From DATBAK01 sp036787815 (GTDB lineage Bacteria > Actinomycetota > Acidimicrobiia > IMCC26256 > PALSA-610), in the NCBI GenBank assembly GCA_036787815.1, contig DAIQOP010000224.1:1-6737 (forward strand): a DNA stretch of 6,737 nt, read 5' to 3'. The notes under the pieces are model-generated. The model saw only the letters and a program-made list of their open reading frames with translations, was not told the origin of the DNA and searched no databases. Shown piece by piece: positions 1-4,930 of this stretch. Numbering within the stretch: position 1 is the stretch's first letter; each line of letters starts with the position of its first letter. The position numbers and the translations under genes are program-made.

Positions 1-109
1 CACTCCGACAACCCGCGTGCTCGCCGACCGCCGCCTGACCACCCAGCCCGCTCGCGCCCGGCGAGCGCCGTTCGCGGTGGCATTGCTCATGACTGGAGTG
101 ATCGGCTGA
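1..109 (+). CDS. Possible C-terminal tail of a gene truncated by the left edge
   Basis: The second forward frame is open from base 2 to a TGA at 107-109, giving about 35 residues. It ends in a hydrophobic stretch (PFAVALLMTGVIG) preceded by an Arg/Pro-rich segment. By my count 28 of its 35 codons end in G or C, against about 23 of 35 in the first frame, so this is the most coding-like frame here. That is weak evidence. If real, it is the end of an upstream gene on the same strand as the SDR, and a short membrane-like C-terminus is possible. No family can be recognised, and the open frame may be chance in GC-rich DNA. Confidence 0.25.
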   Translation, partial: TPTTRVLADRRLTTQPARARRAPFAVALLMTGVIG

Positions 110-168
110 GCCGGAGCGCCGATGCACGTGACGGTCAACCACGAGCTCGCTCGTAGGCTGCGCGATGC

Positions 169-924
169 ATGACAGAGCTGGGCGGCACCCGCGCGCTGGT
201 CACCGGCGCCACCAACGGCCTCGGGCTGGCAATGGCACGGGCGCTCGTGGACGCGGGCGCGCGCGTGGCCATCACGAGCCGTGACGCGGAGCGCGCCGGG
301 CACGTCGCCGCCGACCTGGGCTCCGGCGCCCTCGGGCTGGCGCTCGACGCCCGCGACGAGGGCGCCGTCGCCGCCGGGGTGGCGGAGGTATGGGAGCGCC
401 TCGGAGGCATCGACCTGCTCGTGAACAACGCGGGCATCGGGATGCGTACCGTCAACCCCCGCTTCCTGTCGGACCGGCAGCCCTTCTGGGCGGTGCCACC
501 GGACGGCTTCCGCGACGTGCTCGAGACCAAGGTGACCGGCTGTTTCCTCATGGCGCGCGCGGTCGTGCCGTTGATGCTCGAGCAGGGCGGCGGCCGCATC
601 GTCACGATCTCGATGAGCGAGGCCACGATGGTGCGGCGGGGCTTCGTGCCCTACGGCCCCTCCGGGGCGGCGGTCGAGGCGCTGTCGCGGGTGATGGCGG
701 CCGACCTTGCCGACAGCCCGGTGACGGTCAACCTGCTGCTCCCCGGCGGTGCTACCGACACCGGGATGATCCCCGACGACACGCCCGCCGAGGTCCGCGA
801 GCGGCTGCTGGACCCCGCGATCATGGGACCGCCGATCGTCTGGCTCGCCTCGCCGATGGCGACCGGGGTCCGCGACGAGCGGATCGTCGCCGCGGAGTTC
901 GAGCAGTGGCTGGCAGACCGATGA
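169..924 (+). CDS. SDR-family oxidoreductase-like protein with an atypical active site
   Basis: This is a classical-length (251 aa) short-chain dehydrogenase/reductase with a Rossmann fold for NAD(P)(H). It shows the TGATNGLG dinucleotide motif at residues 12-19, Asp60 at the usual adenine-ring position, NNAG at 86-89, and PGG (192-194) after the active site. The catalytic set is damaged. Tyr162 is present, but the YxxxK lysine is Gly166 (YGPSGAA). The helix alpha-4 Asn position reads Lys121 (TKVTG). Serines 148 and 150 flank the usual catalytic Ser spacing. Substrate is unknown. The protein may be a poor or non-catalytic NAD(P)-binding member, or use another proton relay. The ATG at 169 places the Rossmann motif at the right distance from the N-terminus, though only a weak AGG (155-157) precedes it. 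Its stop overlaps the start of a small downstream frame (ATGA, 921-924). The fold assignment is firm; the function is not. Confidence 0.92.
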   Translation: MTELGGTRALVTGATNGLGLAMARALVDAGARVAITSRDAERAGHVAADLGSGALGLALDARDEGAVAAGVAEVWERLGGIDLLVNNAGIGMRTVNPRFLSDRQPFWAVPPDGFRDVLETKVTGCFLMARAVVPLMLEQGGGRIVTISMSEATMVRRGFVPYGPSGAAVEALSRVMAADLADSPVTVNLLLPGGATDTGMIPDDTPAEVRERLLDPAIMGPPIVWLASPMATGVRDERIVAAEFEQWLADR

Positions 925-1118
925 GCACGCTGCTCGTGCTCCCGCGTGCGAGGCCCGCCGCCGGGGACGAGATACGCGACCGCGGCGTGTCGCTGCACCG
1001 CGTGCAGATCGACGAGGGGAGCCACTGCCCGATCGGCGCGTTCGCGATCGGACGCGCCGACGTTCGGGTTCGCTCGGCCCTCGTCATGCGAGTCACGTGG
1101 GCGCCACGACCTTCGTGA
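921..1118 (+). CDS. Small unknown protein, translationally coupled to the SDR (possibly a gene remnant)
   Basis: A 65-codon frame begins at an ATG that shares bases with the SDR stop (ATGA at 921-924), the usual arrangement for translational coupling. It starts MSTLLVLPRARPAAG and contains the segment EGSHCPIGAFAIG. I do not recognise it. The first 47 codons look coding: only three end in A or T. In the last 18 codons six end in A or T, so the signal fades after about base 1061, while another forward frame becomes more coding-like from about 1094. That could mean a frameshifted remnant of a longer gene, or simply a short frame with a random tail. It has no signal peptide or membrane segment. 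It is convergent with the gene ending at 1136. Confidence 0.4.
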   Translation: MSTLLVLPRARPAAGDEIRDRGVSLHRVQIDEGSHCPIGAFAIGRADVRVRSALVMRVTWAPRPS

Positions 1119-1135
1119 TCGACTCCCCGACCGGG

Positions 1136-1897
1136 CTACTGCGCGTAGGTGCGGACGAGTTGGAGCACCGCGGCGGCGTCGGGACCCTCACCGACGAGTG
1201 ACGTGTGCGCGGGCGTGAGGCGTCGTGCCGCGAGCGCGCAGAACTCCGAGGCGCGCCCGCGGATCGTCGTCAGCGCGGGTTCGTCGGGAGCGAAGTGCCA
1301 ACGATCTCCGTCGGGGCCGACGAGGTCGAGCGCGACGGGCCCGCTGAGCGCGAGGCCGGCCTGCGCGAACGCGTACGGGAGCGTGCGCCACGCGAGCCGT
1401 GTGACGTGGCGCAACCGGTTGGTCGGCGCGAGCTCGACGCCGAGCGCGGCCGCGATGTCGCCGGTGTGGATCCACGATTCGGCAAGCCGCGTCGTCGCGA
1501 GGGTCTGTAACGAGAGTTGCCCGGCGACCCACGTGACGCGGCGGTGCGGGTCGCCGGCGCGCAGCTCGGCGAGCAAGTTCGCGGACGATCGCTCCCAGCG
1601 GGCCGCGATCGCCGCACCACCGATCGCGCGCTCGACTTCCACCTGCGCGGCCGCGGCGGCGTCGACGGTGAGCGACGTCTCGTCGCGGGTTCCGAGGAAC
1701 CCGCTGCGAAAGCGATCGAGATCACCACGCGCGCTGGCGACCGCGAGCTCGTCGGTCTGGACGAGGTGGAGGAGCACGTCGGCGACGTCCCAACCTTCGC
1801 ACGGGGTCGGGCGCGACCAATCGGATTCGGTGCACGCCTCGACGAGGGAACGGAGCTCGGCATGCTGTGCGGCGAGATCGTCGATGATCGCATCCAC
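1136..1897 (-). CDS. Maleylpyruvate isomerase-family (DinB-like) metal-binding protein
   Basis: This 253-aa protein belongs to the actinobacterial MDMPI/TIGR03084-like group: an N-terminal DinB-type four-helix bundle with a divalent metal site, plus a C-terminal alpha/beta domain. The N-terminal hallmark TPCEGWDVADVLLHL is at residues 31-45. The probable metal ligands His44, Glu140 and His144 (RLAESWIHTGDIAAALG) match the His/Glu-x3-His triad of mycothiol-dependent maleylpyruvate isomerase. The C-terminal domain is at about 160-253. Characterised relatives isomerise maleylpyruvate in gentisate degradation using mycothiol, but most family members are uncharacterised thiol-transferase-like proteins. 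No gentisate genes are adjacent, so that substrate is not supported. The start is GTG at 1897; there is no ATG in frame nearby and no clear ribosome-binding site, and the message may be leaderless. It is divergent from panD and convergent with the SDR unit. Confidence 0.9.
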   Translation of the reverse strand: MDAIIDDLAAQHAELRSLVEACTESDWSRPTPCEGWDVADVLLHLVQTDELAVASARGDLDRFRSGFLGTRDETSLTVDAAAAAQVEVERAIGGAAIAARWERSSANLLAELRAGDPHRRVTWVAGQLSLQTLATTRLAESWIHTGDIAAALGVELAPTNRLRHVTRLAWRTLPYAFAQAGLALSGPVALDLVGPDGDRWHFAPDEPALTTIRGRASEFCALAARRLTPAHTSLVGEGPDAAAVLQLVRTYAQ

Positions 1898-1902
1898 GCG
1901 TG

Positions 1903-1930
1903 GTGAAGCTACTGCGAACGCCGGTACAGT
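1903..1930 (+). promoter_or_regulatory. Candidate panD promoter
   Basis: TACAGT at 1925-1930 matches the -10 consensus at four of six positions, including TA and the final T. GTGAAG at 1903-1908 keeps the TGA core of a -35 hexamer, with a 16-base spacer. Transcription would start near 1937, giving a leader of roughly 45 bases before panD. The element overlaps the start region of the divergent gene, so the two promoters may interfere. This is inferred by eye. Confidence 0.35.
1906..1911 (-). promoter_or_regulatory. Possible -10 element for a leaderless transcript of the MDMPI-like gene
   Basis: On the minus strand TAGCTT (TAnnnT type) lies eight bases upstream of the GTG start at 1897. That is about the distance expected if transcription begins at or beside the start codon. 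No Shine-Dalgarno sequence is visible between them. No good -35 hexamer is seen. Leaderless messages are common in actinobacteria, so this is plausible, but a six-base match alone is weak. Confidence 0.25.
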
Positions 1931-1970
1931 CTCTTCCGAGACAGGGTCTGGACCGGAGAGGCCGGAACCC

Positions 1971-1976
1971 GGAGGA
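1971..1976 (+). promoter_or_regulatory. Strong ribosome-binding site that fixes the panD start
   Basis: GGAGGA ends seven bases before the ATG at 1984. It selects this ATG over the in-frame GTG at 1900, which would add 28 residues. The choice is confirmed by the protein: with this start the processing Gly-Ser falls at residues 24-25, as in E. coli PanD. Confidence 0.8.
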
Positions 1977-1983
1977 GCAGGCG

Positions 1984-2349
1984 ATGCAACGCACGATGAT
2001 GAAGTCGAAGATCCATCGGGCCACGGTGACCGGCGCGGACTTGAACTACGTCGGCTCGATCACGCTCGACCCGGACCTGATGGAGCTCGCCGAGATCGTC
2101 GAGTTCGAACACGTGCACGTGCTCGACGTCGACAACGGCGCCCGTCTCGAGACGTACGCCATGAAGGGGGAGCCGGGCTCGGGCTCGGTCGTCCTCAACG
2201 GCGCCGCGGCTCGGCTCGTGCAGCCCGGCGACCGAGTCATCGTGATCACCTACGCCGGCTACGACGAGGCCGAGCTCGCGACGTACGAGCCGCGCATCGT
2301 GCTCGTCGACGAACGCAACCGCGGAGTGCTCGAGCCCCAGCTCAGCTGA
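1984..2349 (+). CDS. panD: Aspartate 1-decarboxylase proenzyme (PanD)
   Basis: PanD is a cytoplasmic pyruvoyl enzyme that decarboxylates L-aspartate to beta-alanine, the amine half of pantothenate and hence of coenzyme A. The proenzyme cleaves itself between Gly24 and Ser25 (YVGSITLD), leaving a short beta chain and an alpha chain whose N-terminal Ser25 becomes the pyruvoyl group. All key residues I can place by alignment to E. coli PanD are present: Lys9, His11, Tyr22, Arg54, Thr57, Tyr58 and Asn72 in the NGAAA motif. The 121-aa length is normal (E. coli has 126). The ATG is set by GGAGGA upstream. panB and panC are not in this window; the neighbours are a divergent MDMPI-like gene and a convergent phosphoesterase, so panD appears to be a single-gene unit with its own promoter and a palindrome at its end. 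Confidence 0.97.
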   Translation: MQRTMMKSKIHRATVTGADLNYVGSITLDPDLMELAEIVEFEHVHVLDVDNGARLETYAMKGEPGSGSVVLNGAAARLVQPGDRVIVITYAGYDEAELATYEPRIVLVDERNRGVLEPQLS

Positions 2350-2353
2350 GCTG
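2338..2353. terminator. Perfect 16-base palindrome across the panD stop codon (possible bidirectional terminator)
   Basis: CAGCTCAGCTGAGCTG reads the same on both strands and includes the panD TGA (2347-2349). In RNA it can fold as a six-pair stem (CAGCTC/GAGCTG) closed by AGCT. It sits at the convergent junction with the phosphoesterase gene, whose stop is at 2386-2388, so a shared terminator is sensible. No T-tract follows on either side, so it is not a canonical intrinsic terminator. It could instead bind a protein dimer. Confidence 0.35.
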
Positions 2354-2385
2354 CGACTCCTGCGCGCGCGATGCGCCTGGGATCG

Positions 2386-3678
2386 CTACGGGTGCAGTGC
2401 CCGGCAGGCGGCCTTGCCCGCGGGGTCGATCGGGGCGGCGGGGATCGTGGGGTGCGGGTTCGACATCTGCGTGAAGTCGAACATGCCCAGCATCGGGTCG
2501 GCGGCCGCGTCGCGGTGCGTGAGCGTCGGCAGCCCGAAGCGGGTCTCGATGAAGTGCAGGATCGACGTGTGGTCGTAGACGGTGTGCGACACGAAGTGGG
2601 CCCGCGCGTAGGGCGAGATCACGATCGCCGGGACCCGGATCCCGTACCGGTCGAACGCGCCGGGCGCGTCTCCGGGCTGGAGCATCGGCGCGATGTTGTC
2701 GGGCTTCGGCGCGGCCGGCGGGGCGACGTGGTCGTAGAAGCCGCCGTGCTCGTCGTAGGTGAGGAACATCGCCGAAGACGACCAGTTCGGGCTCTTGACG
2801 AGCGCGCTGATGATGTCGTGCGTGAACTTCTGGCCGACCTGCACGTTGGCCGGCGGGTGCTCGTCGCTCTCCTGGTTCACGTTCCCGAACGGATCGGACT
2901 CCACGAACGACACTTGCGGCAAGGTGCCGTTCGCCGCGTCGGTCTTGTAGTCGGCGATCGTCGCGATGTGGTTGCTGTGGTGCACCACGTACGAGAACAG
3001 CTCCTCGACCTGGAACGACGCGAGGTAGATCTTCCAGCTGACCTTCGGGGTCGCCTCGTCGAGGAGCTGGAACACCGTCTTCTGCTTGAAGCCACCGGCG
3101 GGTGGCAGATCGTTGGCGATGTGCCCGAACGACGTACCGGTCAGCAGGTAGAAGCGATTCGGGAACGTCTGCGACAGCACCGACGCGAAGTAGTGATCCG
3201 CGATCGAGAACTCATTGGCGAGGCCGTAATAGAACGGCAGCACGCTCTGGTCGAAGGTGCCCATCGTGCGGCTGCCGTTCGGGTCGGCCGGATCGACGTT
3301 CGCGGCGGTGAAGCCGCTCATCTTGCCGCCGTTCCACTCCTGGTGCGTCCCGTTCCACGAGTGGTTGAGGTCGGCGACGGTGCACTCGCTCGTCGCCAGG
3401 AACGGACGGATCCGCGCGCCGGGATTCAGCGGGTCGGGGTTCCCCCGCGTCGGCTCGACCGTGGAGTCGGGCTGACCTTCGTAGTGCAAGCGGCCGAAAT
3501 ACGAGTCGTACGAACGGTTCTCCTGCATCAACACGACGACGTGCTGGATCTTCGCCACGCCCGCCGCCGGCGTCGCGCCCGCACTCGACGACACCGCCTG
3601 CACGGCACTCAACGACAACGCCATCGCGCCGGCGGTCACGAACGCCACCCGCCGGCGAATCCTCGACCCGTGAGCCAT
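2386..3678 (-). CDS. Secreted phosphoesterase of the phospholipase C / acid phosphatase family
   Basis: This 430-aa protein belongs to the bacterial phospholipase C/AcpA phosphoesterase family (alkaline phosphatase-like superfamily), which hydrolyses phosphate mono- or diesters outside the cytoplasm. The N-terminus has a signal peptide: Arg8-Arg9-Arg10, a hydrophobic core at about 11-28, and AxA-like sites near 28-35. RRVAF resembles a twin-arginine motif, and related mycobacterial enzymes use Tat. Family motifs follow: MQENRSYDSYFG (51-62, with metal-binding Glu53-Asn54), His106 (DLNHSW), the TFPNR segment (171-175) likely near the nucleophile, ESDEHPP (270-276), TYDEHGGFYDHV (307-318, with Asp309-Glu310 and His317) and ETRFGLP (378-384). 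No key block is missing. The length fits a single catalytic domain without the C-terminal extension of PlcH-type enzymes. A good ribosome site (GGGGGA, 3685-3690) precedes the ATG. Lipase versus phosphatase activity cannot be decided from sequence. Confidence 0.93.
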   Translation of the reverse strand: MAHGSRIRRRVAFVTAGAMALSLSAVQAVSSSAGATPAAGVAKIQHVVVLMQENRSYDSYFGRLHYEGQPDSTVEPTRGNPDPLNPGARIRPFLATSECTVADLNHSWNGTHQEWNGGKMSGFTAANVDPADPNGSRTMGTFDQSVLPFYYGLANEFSIADHYFASVLSQTFPNRFYLLTGTSFGHIANDLPPAGGFKQKTVFQLLDEATPKVSWKIYLASFQVEELFSYVVHHSNHIATIADYKTDAANGTLPQVSFVESDPFGNVNQESDEHPPANVQVGQKFTHDIISALVKSPNWSSSAMFLTYDEHGGFYDHVAPPAAPKPDNIAPMLQPGDAPGAFDRYGIRVPAIVISPYARAHFVSHTVYDHTSILHFIETRFGLPTLTHRDAAADPMLGMFDFTQMSNPHPTIPAAPIDPAGKAACRALHP

Positions 3679-3684
3679 GCAGAG

Positions 3685-3690
3685 TCCCCC
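3685..3690 (-). promoter_or_regulatory. Ribosome-binding site of the phosphoesterase gene
   Basis: On the minus strand GGGGGA, within GAGGGGGA, ends six bases before the ATG at 3678. It supports this start, which also gives a complete signal peptide beginning just before the arginine cluster. Confidence 0.65.
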
Positions 3691-3693
3691 TCA

Positions 3694-3705
3694 GTCGCAC
3701 GCGAC
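3694..3705. repeat. Short inverted repeat just upstream of the phosphoesterase ribosome site
   Basis: GTCGC-AC-GCGAC is a perfect five-base inverted repeat with a two-base centre. It lies immediately before the phosphoesterase Shine-Dalgarno sequence. It could be an operator or a small RNA hairpin in the leader. Repeats this short occur often by chance in GC-rich DNA. No clear promoter hexamers are seen in the rest of the 236-base gap (3679-3914). Confidence 0.2.
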
Positions 3706-3801
3706 GTGCCCCGCCGCCCGAAGCCTCCCGCGATATGACCCGCGCCGGGAAGCTCGTCCGGCCCGAACGCTAAGCGCGCGAGGCCGAGGGCGTCCACCGC
3801 C

Positions 3802-3918
3802 TCACGGCAACACGTCGACCCGGTCACCCGCCGCGATCGGGCAATCGTCGCACTTCGCATGGGCCCGACCGACGTGGGTCGCGCTCCGCGTCCGCGGCGG
3901 CCTGCAGGGTCGGTTCAC
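3802..3918 (-). CDS. Possible 38-aa CxxC mini-protein overlapping the end of the EEP gene
   Basis: A frame opens at GTG 3918 and shares GTGA with the stop of the EEP gene (3915-3917). It runs 38 codons to a TGA at 3802-3804. The C-terminal half reads KCDDCPIAAGDRVDVLP, and His15, His20, Cys23 and Cys26 could bind a metal. About 33 of 38 codons end in G or C, consistent with coding. Against it: the GGGGAGG sequence lies directly against the GTG, too close for normal initiation, no better in-frame start exists, and I recognise no family. It may be a coupled peptide or a chance frame in the intergenic region. Confidence 0.22.
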   Translation of the reverse strand: MNRPCRPPRTRSATHVGRAHAKCDDCPIAAGDRVDVLP

Positions 3919-4901
3919 CTCCCCGCGGCAACGGAGCGCGTGATCGCGAGGTCGACCACGATCGGGCGGTGGTCGGAGCCCGTTCCGCGTCCCTCGGTGG
4001 CACGGAGGGGGACGATGGGCGGATCCACGAACACGTGGTCGAGGCGCAGCGGCGGCAGATGGTGTTGGCCGTTGGGCCAGGTCGTCGCCAGCGATCGCCC
4101 GACGGCTTCGTGCGCCTCGCGGAATCCGAGACCGAGTATCTGTTCGTACCACCGGTTGTAGGGGTCGGCGTTGAAGTCGCCCGCGACGACGCGCGGCCGC
4201 GGCAGCGCGCGGATGATCGCGGTGATCGCGCGTTGCTGGCGTTGATTGCGGTTGAACGTGTCGAGCGGTGCGAGGAGATGCACGCCGGTCAGGTGCACGG
4301 TCGTGCCGTCGACGACGATCGCCGCGGTGATGATCGGCCAGCCGTCGGCGTCGTGGACGACGACCTCGCGCAGCGGCTCGCGGGAGAGCACCGCCATGCC
4401 GCCCGGATCGGTTCTCGGCCGGCCGACGCGGTACGGGTGGCTCGACCAGAGGCCGCTTGCCTCCACGGCCTTCCACCACTCGGGTGTGAGCTCCTCCAGC
4501 ACCACGACATCGGCGTCGTCGCGCGCGAGCTCGGCGAGCAGGGGCCCGTGCTCGCGGTTGTCGAAGTTCAGGTTGGCGCTGACGACGCGCAACCGCGGCG
4601 CGGCCCACGCGGAAGCGGGAATCGACACGCGGCGGAAGGCGGGAGGAAGCACCCACGCGAGGTGCGCGACGATCAGCACGGCGGCACAGATCCCGAGCGT
4701 GCGCGCGCGGAAGCAGATCGCCGCGACCGCGATGGCGTAGGCCGGCAGGTAGATCCACAGGGTGTACGAGTCGGCGAGCATGAACACCCGCGCGTGGTCG
4801 AACGCCACGACGTGCGCCACGGCGATGGTCAGCAGCCCGATCACGAGCGCCCACGTCGGAACGAGCAGGAGTCGCCCCACACTGCGTGCCGACAACCCCA
4901 T
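3915..4901 (-). CDS. Membrane-anchored endonuclease/exonuclease/phosphatase-family protein (VanJ-like)
   Basis: This 328-aa protein has two parts. Three predicted membrane helices lie at about residues 11-33, 44-63 and 66-86. An EEP-fold (DNase I-like, metal-dependent phosphoesterase) domain follows at about 103-322. The EEP motifs are intact: SANLN with Asn110, the metal Glu at 136/137 (VLEELTPEW), His208 (GVHLLAP), GDFNADP with Asp242 and Asn244, Asp288 (LDHVF), and GSDHRP with Asp310-His311. The active domain is probably extracytoplasmic. The same architecture occurs in actinobacterial VanJ, a membrane protein linked to teicoplanin resistance and lipid-carrier phosphate metabolism; sphingomyelinase-like or other phosphodiesterase roles are alternatives. 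The ATG at 4901 has a weak AGGG seven bases upstream, and an in-frame TAG just beyond rules out a longer protein. It lies 29 bases after the GGDEF-EAL gene, so co-transcription is likely. Confidence 0.9.
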   Translation of the reverse strand: MGLSARSVGRLLLVPTWALVIGLLTIAVAHVVAFDHARVFMLADSYTLWIYLPAYAIAVAAICFRARTLGICAAVLIVAHLAWVLPPAFRRVSIPASAWAAPRLRVVSANLNFDNREHGPLLAELARDDADVVVLEELTPEWWKAVEASGLWSSHPYRVGRPRTDPGGMAVLSREPLREVVVHDADGWPIITAAIVVDGTTVHLTGVHLLAPLDTFNRNQRQQRAITAIIRALPRPRVVAGDFNADPYNRWYEQILGLGFREAHEAVGRSLATTWPNGQHHLPPLRLDHVFVDPPIVPLRATEGRGTGSDHRPIVVDLAITRSVAAGR

Positions 4902-4903
4902 GG

Positions 4904-4918
4904 GCCGACCCTATCGGC
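4904..4918 (-). promoter_or_regulatory. Small hairpin carrying the EEP ribosome-binding site in its loop
   Basis: On the minus strand GCCGA-TAGGG-TCGGC can form a five-pair stem with a five-base loop. The loop contains AGGG, the only Shine-Dalgarno-like sequence before the EEP ATG at 4901. The structure lies in the 29-base gap after the GGDEF-EAL stop. It could present or mask the ribosome site, or be accidental. It has no T-tract and is not a convincing terminator. Confidence 0.2.
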
Positions 4919-4930
4919 GCCCGCTCGGCC

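Noticed and set aside
129..154. Small inverted repeats TGAC-G-GTCA (129-137) and ACGAG-CTCG-CTCGT (141-154) before the SDR
   Set aside because: They could be operator-like, but four- and five-base arms are expected by chance and no regulator gene is next to them.
390..920. Forward frame joining upstream of the small frame at 921
   Set aside because: It lies inside the SDR gene in the wrong frame and is Arg/Gly/Ala-rich without motifs; the ATG at 921 is the sensible start.
1096..1117. Two overlapping five-pair hairpins (CGTGG-GCG-CCACG and CACGA-CCT-TCGTG) near the convergent junction
   Set aside because: The stems are short, mutually exclusive, and followed by no T-tract, so I do not call a terminator.
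1149..2474. A 441-codon forward open frame
   Set aside because: It is antisense to the MDMPI-like gene and out of frame with panD, both clearly real. The sequence is Ser/Arg/Ala-rich with no motif.
2371..3738. A 455-codon forward open frame opposite the phosphoesterase
   Set aside because: It is exactly antisense to a gene with a full set of family motifs. Its translation is Arg/Val/Asp-rich low-complexity, as expected for the complement of GC-rich codons.
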